64,000 nucleotides of DNA from JAMXLO01 sp963791495 (GTDB lineage Bacteria > Pseudomonadota > Alphaproteobacteria > Acetobacterales > Acetobacteraceae), in contig CAWBST010000023.1 of the NCBI GenBank assembly GCA_963791495.1, positions 124,001 through 188,000 of the forward strand, given 5' to 3'. The notes beneath the pieces were generated by a model that was not told the DNA's origin, searched no databases, and saw only the letters and a program-made list of their open reading frames with translations. Below, one piece after another: positions 19,822 to 29,540 of the stretch; position 1 is the stretch's first letter, and each line of letters opens with the position of its first letter. The position numbers were made by a program, and so were the translations under genes.

Positions 19822-19907
19822 ACGTGGGGCTTAGCGGTTGAAGGGACGGCGATAGTGCACCTGGGGGGTGGGGTGGGCGCCTTCGATCGGGCCCGACAAA
19901 GCCGTGA

Positions 19908-20201
19908 TCAGGCCGCAGCCAAGCCAGCAGGCGCCAGCGTGAGCGTATTCGGTCCGAGAATCAGCCAATTCTGGGCCGCAGCATACGCACAGGCCATCTT
20001 GAAGTCCGGCATCTTCCAATCGCCGATCTCAGTTGTTTCCGCCAGATCGCCAATATCCAGCTTGACGCCCACTCGGCAGTGCTTCACGTAGACCACTACT
20101 TCCAGGAGCCTTCGGCCGATTACTTCAGCCGTCTGCTTTCTTGGACCTTTCGCACTAGTGCGGCGATGCCCAATATCCGGGTGACTGATATTTTCTCCCA
20201 T
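19908..20201 (-). CDS. Small hypothetical protein
   Basis: Protein of 97 residues, not recognised. The sequence has a regular alpha/beta look (LLEVVVYVKHC, then WKMPDFKMACAYAAAQNWL) and ends in an LTLAPAGLAAA tail of the kind that closes winged-helix-like small proteins. No clear ribosome-binding site precedes the ATG. Coding status is moderately likely; function is unknown. Confidence 0.5.
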   Translation of the reverse strand: MGENISHPDIGHRRTSAKGPRKQTAEVIGRRLLEVVVYVKHCRVGVKLDIGDLAETTEIGDWKMPDFKMACAYAAAQNWLILGPNTLTLAPAGLAAA

Positions 20202-20566
20202 AATCTAATGCTAGCAGCCCCCGCACCTACTGACCAGTAGACCATAAGGATAAGTGCCTCCGATCACACCCCTGTGACCCACCGCCGTCATCACACTTAC
20301 GGTCCAATTCTACCTCGGCGCGGGTTCAAATCGGGACGCGCAACCCGCCGCCGTTCAACCCCGGTGACGATCTTCATCCGGCCAACTGTCCTTGAGCGGC
20401 GCTCCTACAAGCGTCGCTTGGATCAAACGCCCATTCGGCTCGGCAAGGCGGTACTCGCTGTGGGCGCAACGAGAGTGCGCGCAGATGATGGGATCACCGT
20501 CAGGTGTACGGGTCTGGTTTGGGCCGCGGGAAACGCTGGTCTGGCAACCACTCGGCTATAATCAGC
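20202..20566. other. Spacer without recognisable gene
   Basis: No supported gene, terminator or repeat was seen between the small hypothetical gene and the end of the large glycosyltransferase gene. A GGTTCAAATC string near 20325 resembles a tRNA T-loop, but the flanking bases do not pair, so no tRNA is called. Confidence 0.5.
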
Positions 20567-23500
20567 TCATCCAAGCGCTTTTTGCTTCTCACGCCTCTTG
20601 TGGTCAACGACCGGACGAACGTTTCCGGACGCAGCAGGTTCAGGCTCTTTATATGAGGCGCCCATTCGAGCCCAGCCCGCCTTCGTTTGTTCACAAACCT
20701 CGTGCGGCAATAACTCCACCAATTCGCCGAGCATCGCCCTGCCGATGACAGACGGGTGCAAGCGCCGTGCGACTTGTGCTTTGCCCAACTCCCCAACTCG
20801 ACGAGCATCATCCGGCCGCTCGTAGATGTTCCGCATATGGCGAGCCGCGGTAGCAACTTTTGGGTCGGCCCAGTTCTGACCCTCAACGCCAATATACTCT
20901 CCAGCAACGACAGGAACGAGCTCATAATCAACAAGATAGGTGCATTTGCTCGTCGCGAAGTCGTTGGTGCCGGAGTAGGCAGTCAGGATCGTGGGGCGGC
21001 CCAACAGCATGGCCTCGGCTGGTCCGCGACCGAATCCCTCGGAGCGGTGTAGCGAAACGAAAGCATCCGAGGCCTTAATGAGACCAACTAATTCGTCACG
21101 GGCCAACCTGATATCCCGCAGCGAAATTCGAGGATCAGCACACAACATGTTCAGCTGCTCGAGGCGTTCGTAGTCGTCCTCAGCGCCCATCGTCTTGATG
21201 ACCAAATAGACCTTTTCATCACCCGCGGGGAAGGCTTCCAAAAAGGCACGTACTACGGCCTCGGGATTCTTGCGACTTACAAATGATCCAAAATGGAAAA
21301 CGAAGAGAAACACTGTGGCATCTGTGGGTAGGTCCAATTCACGGCGCCCGCACTCTCGCTGCGCTGCGGGGACAAAGACCGCCATGGGCATCAGGCGAAC
21401 CGGGCGCAGTTGTTCACGCGAGAAGGCCGCCTTCGCAAAACGTGTCGACGCCCAGATTTCGTCAAAGAAGGAAAATGAATGTCGCCAGTAGCTGGGCAAA
21501 CGTTCCAATTCCCACGCCCAAAACCCAACACTCGTCTTTGCAAAGACTCGCAATCTCTGCATGAGCCGCCAGTCCGCATAGGCCGTATCTGCGTTGAGGT
21601 GCAGAATATTGACCTCGACCTCCACCTTGCAGGAAGTCGGTAGCAAAGAACCATCAGGCCGCAAAACTTGATGTGTTTCAGAATCGACGATTAGAAAATC
21701 GGAGAACCCGGCCGCTTGCAGGGAAATCGCGGAGCAGCGCACGTCCTCACCGCGTCCCGTCGGAGCAGACCACTGTCCTGTCAGCGCGACTTTGGCCGTG
21801 TACGTCGGCGGTTCCGACTCGATCTCCGTCACTTCGGTGCGACTGAAGAGCGCGGCTGCTGCTTGTTCATCACCGGATCTGGTTGCGTCATTCCACCACC
21901 AGCTTTTTAGCGCGTCCCGACCGACCGCAGTGGTGATGTCGAACTGCTGCTGTAGATCCCCGCGGGTCTCGTAGAGCATTTCAAGCACCTGCTCTAACCC
22001 GGGTTGCCGCGGCGATGCGGAAAGCAATGAGCTGTACAGCCCGTCCCCTAATTGATCGATGGTAATTTCGAGCTCTCGCAACCCAAAGGTCAGCAACCAG
22101 ACGACATAGTTCCTGATCGACACTCCGGTATCCAGCGGAAAGATCTTCTGCACGTCGTCACGAAGGCTCCAGATCGCCAGCATGGCGTTGGGCAACTGGA
22201 ATCCATCGACTTCGACACCGCTGGACGTCTCGAAATACGCCCGTAGCGGAGCCACAAGCTCATTCGGCCAATTGAATTTCTTTGCGGCAACATACGTGAA
22301 CCACAGCCCGTGAGCCAAGCGGCCAGGGCGTTCGACAGGGAACCGGTGCCGGGAGTTGTAGCGCTTGTTCTCGGACTCAACCAGCCTGGTTGCGACCAGG
22401 CAGGTCGTTATCGGAACGTCGCCATAGTAACTCGAAGTGGACGATTCATGCGCCATCTGCTGAAGGAACTGTGGAGAAAACTCGTCACACTTCACCACGC
22501 CCTCCCTGACCCCGCTGGTCAGCGCCCAGGCCAGGTAACGATAGAGGTCGTCGGCAGTCCCCAGATTGAAATGCGCGCGCAGGTCCGCACGCAGCTCCCA
22601 GCTCAGGGCCACGTGGACCGGCACGAGAATCCGCTTGGCATCAATGTTTGCGGTAACGTCGCCTTCAAGGAACCGCGCCGCTTCACGTGACGGCCCCTGC
22701 CATGCGGAGCGGCTCACGGATGGCCAGGGCGGCACGATGGCGTCGATCGACGCCGGGCGAGCCTCCGGCTCGTTCTTGATTCGGCGGGCAGCAGCTACGC
22801 TGCGTCCGTCGACACCCTGCCTGCGCGCCTCGCCTTTGAGGAACCATTCAAGGTAGCCGCTGCAGCCCCGCGCCGTGAAGATATCGAATGCCTCCTGCAG
22901 GTCCCGGCGGTTCAGCCAGAACTGGTACATGAAGCGTGTGACAGTGACGTTCTTCTCGGCAGCTTCCTCGTCCAGCTGATCGAAGAAGTTGGAATCCACG
23001 GTCAAGGGCGACTGGGCGTCCAGGCGACCGCTGTCGACGGCGCGCAGGATCCACTGGCGCATGGCGTCCTCGATCGGACGGCCGGTGGGGAACGCAGCGA
23101 AGCCGTAGCGTAGTCGTGAGTGCTTCTCCCAACCGTTCGCGATCACGCGCTGGCGGTACAGATCGCAAAGCACCGACACCGGCCCCAGAGTCTCCGTCGT
23201 GAAGCGGTCCTGGTGTTTGGAGAAGACCGTCGGGTCCTCGGGACTGATGCCACTGAAATGGAAGAAGACCAGAGGGCCGCCATTGACCAGCCAGGCGCCA
23301 TCTCCAGCCTGTTCCACCCGGCGGTGAGCGAGGTTCCAGTAGGCGACGTCGTAGCCAGGGTGGCGCAGGATCAACGGGTCCGGCACGAAGGCGGGCGCCA
23401 GATCCATCCAGCGTTGGTCGGTGAACATGTGGCCGGGGACGTCCACGCGGCAGTGCAGGTAGCACCGCTCGCTCCACCAGTCGATCAGCGTGCGTGAGTC

Positions 23501-24110
23501 GGGATCGTTGCGGACGCCGAGGAAGCCCAGGTTATAGACACCGGACTTCATGATGGTGTGGTCTGACGGCTCCTTGTCGTCCTGCAGCGGCTGCATGATG
23601 TGCGGGATCAGCACGATGTTGTGCGCGACGAGCCCGTCGAAGACCTCCGCCATGGGGCGGAACAGCAGGATGTCGGGATCGAGGTAGACCACCTCGTCAA
23701 AGGCGAAGCGGTCGAACAGGTGGCGGAAGACGAACGGTTTGATGGCCGTGTTGAATTCGATCACCGAGTACCAGAGCTGCATGTTCGAGATACAGCTCGA
23801 TGCCGATCTCGTCGCAGAAGATCAGGTCGGCAGCGGTGTCGAGGCCGGGGAACTCGCGGTAGGAGTCGGCCAGGACGATGAAGCGGTCCGCCTCCGGGTG
23901 GAAATCGCGGACCGACTGCATGAGGGTGGCGGCGTAGGCGATGTAGTTGCAGGAGACGATGGTGAAGACGGCTCGCCGACGCGGGGACGGACCGGCAGCG
24001 CCGGACGGCGCCGACGTGACGCTCGTGACGGCTCGCTGCGATACGATGCGGGCCTTGCTTCGGCGTCCCAACGTCAGCTTCTCGTCGTGCAGGGGCGCCC
24101 TGTCGGGCAA
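20567..24110 (-). CDS. Giant modular glycosyltransferase: GT8-like + repeat modules + GT4 (frameshifted near the N-terminus)
   Basis: Protein of about 1,180 residues once one shift is repaired. The first part (FTIVSCNYIAYA) and a nucleotide-sugar transferase domain with a YLDPDILLF metal motif form a GT8-like enzyme. The middle carries four degenerate copies of an RxDLQxxF...W module. The C-terminus is a GT4 domain with SEGFGRGPAEAMLLG. The frames join if the T at 23778 (context GCTGC) is removed, giving E-H-A-L-W-Y-S. The protein starts at a TTG two bases after the upstream repeat gene, so the two are translationally coupled. It should add two sugars to a surface glycan; donors and acceptors are unknown. 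Confidence 0.85.
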
Positions 24111-24111
24111 C

Positions 24112-24627
24112 TCATTCTTTTACCAGGGCCTGCCAGCGCTCCACTTCGGCCAGCATTTCCGCCGTGCCAGCACGTCCTTCGAAGTAACCTGATGTCAGGA
24201 AGTGGACGCGCATGCCTTCGGGGTCAGATGCCGGGAACGACTCGGCGATATCTTTGTAGTGCCTGCGGTAAAATTGCGGATCAAACGGAAGCTCGGCCGG
24301 AAGCCTGCCTTCGAAGTAACCGGACGTCTTGAAGTGGTGATGAAGCGATTTGACATCGCCGGCCAGCCGCGCGCCCTCCACGTCAGGATAGGTCTCCGCA
24401 TACCAGTCCTGATCGAAGTGCGCCCTCGCTACGAACTCGGCGATGAGAACACGCAGGAATCGCCGCGATACTGGTGCAGTACCCTGTCCTCGTACGTCGG
24501 CGGCCGACAGACCAAGATGCTCCAGCATGAAGGCGCAAGGAGGGAGATAACTCACCTCGTTCAACTGCGACGTCTCGCCCGGCACCTTGTCCCCTCTTGG
24601 TCTCCGCAGACTTCGTGCTTCCGACAT
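24112..24627 (-). CDS. FDxxWY-repeat protein of the glycosyltransferase locus
   Basis: Protein of 171 residues, mostly two copies of a roughly 45-residue repeat: FDQDWYAETYPDV with HFKTSGYFEGR, then FDPQFYRRHYKDI with HFLTSGYFEGR. The same repeat type forms the N-terminus of the large GT2 protein at 29.5-32.6 kb. There is no catalytic domain and no signal peptide. It ends one base before the TTG of the giant glycosyltransferase, so it may serve as a detached repeat module of that enzyme. Function unknown. Confidence 0.75.
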   Translation of the reverse strand: MSEARSLRRPRGDKVPGETSQLNEVSYLPPCAFMLEHLGLSAADVRGQGTAPVSRRFLRVLIAEFVARAHFDQDWYAETYPDVEGARLAGDVKSLHHHFKTSGYFEGRLPAELPFDPQFYRRHYKDIAESFPASDPEGMRVHFLTSGYFEGRAGTAEMLAEVERWQALVKE

Positions 24628-24936
24628 CAGGAGGCCCTTCTCTTTAGGCTTTTGTGCTCTTGCCGAGCCTACACATAACCGAACCCTGAGATCGGTGGAA
24701 GCAGCAAGTGTTGTAAACGGGCAGCATATTTTGGCCGCACCTGTCGCGTCAGTCCCATTGATTGAACAGGAAGGCAGTCACTTAATGAATAACACAGAAT
24801 TAACGAGTTTATAACGACATGAATCTTGAAAACTATCGGCCCGAGGAGATAGTGGCCGGCTTGGCATCCTGGCCTGCACGCAAAACTTTACCTGTTGGCG
24901 GCCGCGCGTGGATGACTCGATGAATGACTTGGTTTT
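24628..24936. other. AT-richer divergent spacer inside the glycan island
   Basis: Divergent spacer between the repeat-protein gene (minus) and the sulfotransferase gene (plus). It is visibly AT-richer than the flanks, especially 24780-24830. It must hold both promoters, but no single promoter match is strong enough to call. No gene was seen. Confidence 0.5.
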
Positions 24937-26019
24937 GTGCATCTGTTAAGGTATTTGCGTCGTTCAAAGCTGACCGTCCGATACGGAGCCCAGAATTTGG
25001 CTGACCAGGAGGAGACGCGGAACGGTGGGGGCGAGGAGGCTGAGCGCGCGCTCTGGTTTCATCGCTTCTTCTATGGTTGCGAACCGGATGCGGCTGACAT
25101 CCGCCGCATCTTGAACTTGTTCAAGGGATATTCGACCAACAAGCTGCTTTATTACGTCAGCCAGTTGCCGGAGTTCCACACGCGAGCCCGGGTTGTGCAG
25201 AACATCATGCTCAACTCGCTGTATCGGAAGAGGGGAAATAATCTCGTTCGCGGACGCATCGAGCAGATCAGCCCAAATGCCTTTGTCATCGGCCAGCCAC
25301 GAGCCGGCACGACCTCGCTGCACGACTATTTCCTGGATCACCCCGACGTCTATGCGCCGTTTTCAAAAGAGACCAACTACTATAGCCATTGGTCGGAGCC
25401 GGTCTTTGGCCCCGGCGGTTTGCGCTATGAAGACTACCTCATGCACTTCGTCGATGCCGAAGACGAGGCGATCAGATGCGATATATCGCCATTCTATGTT
25501 TCTGAGCCTGGCGTGGCCCTGCGGATCTATCGCGACACTCCTAGGGCGAAGATACTGTTGATCCTGCGTGATCCAATCAATCTTATCGTCTCGAAGTACA
25601 ACCTCGACCACAATGACCCTGATCCAAGTGCCCTCGATAACTGGATAGCGCGCGGGCTTTCCCAGTACAAGGAAAATGCGCCGCGCTGGGCGCACGATCT
25701 ATGCGTCACAGCCCTGTTCCATTGCATGGTCAGCCCGGAGGTGTCGGAGTACCTGCGGTACTTCAAAGGGCGAATGAAGATTTGCATTTTCGAGGAGATG
25801 ATCGCCGACCAGGAGACTGCTTTCCGCGAGATATGCGATTTTCTGGAAATCCCCTTCTACTACGAGCGGGAGTACTGGTCCTGGCGAGCGCCAGGTTCGG
25901 CGAAGCCCACCCCAAATGCATTGCGAGCCCTCGCCGACTTTCTGTTGCCGGAGGTGAAGCGGATGGAGGCGGTCATCCGTCGCGACCTGAGCCTGTGGTA
26001 TTCACGCTGGAACTGGTAG
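24937..26019 (+). CDS. Sulfotransferase with N-terminal DUF4214-like region
   Basis: PAPS-dependent sulfotransferase of 360 residues. The 5'-phosphosulfate loop is at about 117-127 (VIGQPRAGTTS), and the 3'-phosphate site is LILRDPINLIVSKYN, with Arg211 and Ser219. Residues 38-90 (ALWFHRFFYG, then LPEFHTRARVV) resemble the DUF4214 helical module found in surface-polysaccharide proteins. The annotated start is a GTG without a good ribosome site, so the N-terminus is uncertain. With GT90 and a methyltransferase following on the same strand, the likely product is a sulfated, methylated surface glycan. Confidence 0.85.
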   Translation: MHLLRYLRRSKLTVRYGAQNLADQEETRNGGGEEAERALWFHRFFYGCEPDAADIRRILNLFKGYSTNKLLYYVSQLPEFHTRARVVQNIMLNSLYRKRGNNLVRGRIEQISPNAFVIGQPRAGTTSLHDYFLDHPDVYAPFSKETNYYSHWSEPVFGPGGLRYEDYLMHFVDAEDEAIRCDISPFYVSEPGVALRIYRDTPRAKILLILRDPINLIVSKYNLDHNDPDPSALDNWIARGLSQYKENAPRWAHDLCVTALFHCMVSPEVSEYLRYFKGRMKICIFEEMIADQETAFREICDFLEIPFYYEREYWSWRAPGSAKPTPNALRALADFLLPEVKRMEAVIRRDLSLWYSRWNW

Positions 26020-26092
26020 AAATCTACGTGGCATCCCGCGGGTCGCCATCCCAATCTTGTCCCACATCGGAAGGCGAGGACTCAGGGGAAAG

Positions 26093-27508
26093 ATGCTTGA
26101 GGATCAAACTGATGATTCAGAATCGCACGGACAGGCGCAAGTTGATTCCGTAAAGCCGAATTCCGCCGCCAAACGCGCTGCATTGGAGCATGCGCTGGTT
26201 GGCATGCAACCGGGGAACTTACGTTTTCCTATCGTGAGAGCCCACTTCGACTACCTGTCTGGCGCCGGAAATCGGGCGGTCGGCGAGTTTGGAAGGTACT
26301 TGGCCACAGCAGGTGAGGAGCTCAAGACGAATCGCCCGGCAATGAACGATGTGGTTGAGGCGGCCTTTTGCATGAACGCCCTCAGCCCGCTCGAAGCGCT
26401 CCTCAAGCACCAGTTCGGCGGTCCGATACATCTCGTCTCCGATGGGGCGGGCGAACAGGACAATCCGTCGATTGTGCTTTGGTCGCTGGAATCCGACGGG
26501 AGTTCAACTTACCGGTTCAGCGAGAACTTGGCCGACCACCCGCATGCAGACGTGTTACTCAAAAACTGGGTTCAGGAAATCCCTGTCCTCGCCAATTTTG
26601 CGCGGTTGAATGCTTTTGGGGCAGGCCGCGTGTGGCTGAATGTGGGGGATATGGGCAGTATGCCTGGCTTGGCATATTGTGATTACCGTCAGGGCTACGA
26701 CCTGCTTCCAGATCCGGTTTTCATGCAGACCGCGGCCTATGCGGATGCCAAGGCGACTTATGCGAGGAATTCGGTCGCCTGGTCCTCTCGCAAGCCCATT
26801 GCGTTTTGGCGAGGACAAACAACAGGTTGGTATAGCGTTCGGGGCGACGCAATCCGGAATTGGGATGAGTTGCCCCGGGTTCAGCTTTGTCGGTTAGCAC
26901 AATCGGACGCCGCTCAGGGGCTGCTTGACGCGGGTCTTAGCGGGTTGGCACAGATCCCTAGCGAGGAGCACCGCCAAGCGATCCGGGACGAGGGGCTGCT
27001 GAAGGAGTACATGCACTGGAGCGACTTTCAGCAGTGGAAATTCCAGATAGACATAGACGGCAACACGAATGCGTGGGCCAGCATGTTCACCAAGTTGTAC
27101 TCGGGCAGCCCGATCCTGAAGGTGAAGTCGCCTCTGTGTTTTCGGCAATGGTACGATGATCGCTTGGTCCCTTGGGAGAACTATGTCCCTGTTGAAGCCG
27201 ATATGTCGGACCTTCTGGAGAAGATTACTTGGCTGAGAGGACACGACGAGCACGCTTGGCAGATTGGAGAGAACGCACGCCGCCTCGCGTTTTCGATGAC
27301 AGTGAAAAGGGAAACTAGCCGAGCCATACCCACGATAAGAAAAGCACTCTGGCCCAGTGCAGTAGGCGGCTCTGGTGGCAGTGGGTTCAGCGGAACCCGG
27401 AAAGCGAAAGGCGACGATAAAAGGGATACCAATATGAGACGATTCGACGAACTGGATAATGCAGTTCTCGAGCAGGAGACCTTTAGAGCAAGAGTACCTG
27501 GATCTTGA
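26093..27508 (+). CDS. GT90 (CAP10/LPS-modifying) family glycosyltransferase
   Basis: Protein of about 471 residues with the CAP10 domain: FWRGQTTGWYS near residue 243, KFQIDIDGNTNAW near 322 and SPILKVKSPLCFRQWY near 342. Family members transfer xylose or glucose to glycans. The ATG at 26093 was preferred because AGGGGAAAG precedes it. Beyond about residue 420 the reading frame runs through a GGSGGSG stretch into the start of the methyltransferase gene, so the true stop may lie near 27423, hidden by a frame error. Codon use is less GC-biased than in the housekeeping genes. Confidence 0.8.
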   Translation: MLEDQTDDSESHGQAQVDSVKPNSAAKRAALEHALVGMQPGNLRFPIVRAHFDYLSGAGNRAVGEFGRYLATAGEELKTNRPAMNDVVEAAFCMNALSPLEALLKHQFGGPIHLVSDGAGEQDNPSIVLWSLESDGSSTYRFSENLADHPHADVLLKNWVQEIPVLANFARLNAFGAGRVWLNVGDMGSMPGLAYCDYRQGYDLLPDPVFMQTAAYADAKATYARNSVAWSSRKPIAFWRGQTTGWYSVRGDAIRNWDELPRVQLCRLAQSDAAQGLLDAGLSGLAQIPSEEHRQAIRDEGLLKEYMHWSDFQQWKFQIDIDGNTNAWASMFTKLYSGSPILKVKSPLCFRQWYDDRLVPWENYVPVEADMSDLLEKITWLRGHDEHAWQIGENARRLAFSMTVKRETSRAIPTIRKALWPSAVGGSGGSGFSGTRKAKGDDKRDTNMRRFDELDNAVLEQETFRARVPGS

Positions 27509-28064
27509 GGATAAGGAACAGGCGGTAAGGCTACACCTTGGCCCTGGGCCAGCCCCTAGGGAAGGGTTTATCAACGTCGATAAATTCAAAAATTCCCAGA
27601 CGAGGGAATTCTTCGAGCGGCACCCACAGGACTATATCGTATATCCGTTCGCGGAATTGCCGTGGCCGATAGCCGATTGCAGCGTCGACTACATTTACCA
27701 TGAAGACTTTATCGAACATATCCCTCAGAAGAATCAGTTCCTGGTGCTGGCCGAAGCACTCCGGGTACTGAAGCCGGGTGCGATACATCGCGTAAGCACC
27801 CCTTGCCTAATCCAATCAATGAAGACGCGGTCGGACTTCGCACGCGGATTTGCTGGGGTTCATGTATCCGAATGGGAACAATGGGGGCATGTTGCACTTC
27901 TGTCTCGCGCATCCCTGGAGGAGATGGCGTTACTCGTGGGCTACAGGTGTGTCTACTTCACGGCAAAGAGCCAAAGTATGTCACCGTTCGCTTCAGATGA
28001 TTCGCGGCCCCATAGTGACCGCGATCAGGTCTTAGGCAATATATTTGCGGACCTACTGAAGTGA
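27434..28064 (+). CDS. SAM-dependent methyltransferase (frameshifted near the start)
   Basis: Class I methyltransferase of about 210 residues. The N-terminal LHLGPGPAPREGFINVD replaces the usual LNLGCG...GWINVD motif, and DYIYHEDFIEHI and ALRVLKPG are typical of the glycan-modifying family. The ATG at 27434 has AAAGGG upstream, but its frame is lost between about 27454 and 27480 by one extra base; the ATG at 27459 is in the downstream frame. The SAM loop has GPGP instead of GCGT, a tolerated change. It follows GT90 and probably methylates a sugar. Confidence 0.75.
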
Positions 28065-28117
28065 GCAATCCAGTTGTCTTGCAGTAAGTTGGTGCGCGTC
28101 GTAGCACGGGGTTCCTC

Positions 28118-29367
28118 CTAAGGAGGTTTGGTGGGGCTCGGACCTCGGGATCGAAGATCAAAAACCTCCCGTACCTCATCGGCAAAGGCGTAGCCGTGTC
28201 TTCTCGACGGCTCAATTTGTTCTGCCAACTCTCCCCACTCGTTCCAGGCGTAGAGGAACACGGTTTTCATCGTGTTCACATAGCCAGAGTTCTACGAAGG
28301 CCCTAATCTGTCGTAGGTGCTCCCGCCAAAGACTGCGGCTAGTACCCGACTGTCCAGACCGCGTTTTGTGCTGCATCGTTTGTTTGCCACGGGTGTGAAT
28401 CCCGGCCAATTGTTCCACAAGGCATATAGAGAAGATCTGCACTAGGAACCGCATTCGGGGGCGCCATGGTCGCCTTCATCCATGGAATGGCTTCGCCGAT
28501 ATATTTCTCATATGGCTCCGGTGACCCCTCAATCGGGGGTTGGAAGCAGGTAAACCCATCTACCCCAATCACCTTCCATCCATAGTGCAGATCATTGTAG
28601 GTATTTTTCGAGCCAATGAGGGAGATGATCAGTGGCATCACCCCAAGTCGGCGATACGCTTCCTGGCGCAAAAATGTCACTGCGCTTTTGTACTGCTCTG
28701 CGGACGCAAATCTCCAGGCAAAGTCGACGACCAGGGGCCGACCGCCTGGACGGTAGTAAGCGTCAGATGCCATGTAGGAGATCAGGCTGGGGACAACGGT
28801 GCCTCTCCAAGTTTCCAATGCGATCACATCTTTGGGTTGGTCTGCTCCAATTATGGGGGCAAGGACAAACTTGATATTCTTTCGAACGCCCGAAGAGAAA
28901 AACAGCTTGGTCGGGGCTGATATCCGCTGTTCCTTTCCCGTCTTACTGTCAATGTACCAGTAAAACGAAAGGAACTCCATGCCCTCGCTCGCCGCCATTT
29001 GTATTTCGGCGTCGACGATCCGCCGTTCCATCAGGTCGTAAAAGCCCAGTAGAGGCTCGCGGCTCGAGTATTCAATTCGATCGCCGGTCAAGGGGTTATG
29101 CACCGAAAACGCGCCCCTACGTTCAACGAAGTCGCGCACGCCGCCCCACGTATCCGCTCGTCCGTAAATTGGCAGCCAGTGCTGAGGCCCCCATGTGGCC
29201 AAAGCAGCATGGTTCCACGAGGGATAGAACCACACGCCTACGTGATAGGGTTCGGATGATCCCGAATATTGCTCGCATGTGGCTGGTGCATTGAGGCAGA
29301 CCAAGGAGGAAAGCACGAGGCCGAGCATGCAGCATGCCCGTACCAGTCTATACAGTGTACGACCCAT
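28118..29367 (-). CDS. WbsX/GH99-like secreted glycan-processing protein (two frameshifts)
   Basis: Protein with a signal peptide (hydrophobic residues 9-27) and the GH99/WbsX barrel start VGVWFYPSWN, then PLLGFYD and SFYWYID. The first frame stops at 28339, but the family continues in the two other frames: SRSLWREHLRQIRAFVE, then the hallmark FLYAWNEWGE and a HGYAFADEVREVF end, to the stop at 28118. Dropping one G near 28345-28347 and one base near 28286 gives a continuous protein of about 415 residues. WbsX proteins occur in O-antigen and capsule loci; the reaction here is not known. Confidence 0.8.
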
Positions 29368-29540
29368 ACCGAAAGTATGGCACGGCCGAGGCTATCTTGG
29401 GAGTGAATTCCGCATTGGACCCAGCCTGCAGATGGCGCGGAATCTTGTTGCGCAAATATTGATGGACGACCGCCGGACGAAGTATCAGAACCGTGGCGCA
29501 CGGTTGGGGGGTGACTGTTCCCCGCCGGGGCTCAAGTTTC

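Noticed and set aside
20320..20345. GGTTCAAATC string resembling a tRNA T-loop
   Set aside because: Flanking bases do not form a T-stem, and no acceptor, D or anticodon arm can be drawn.
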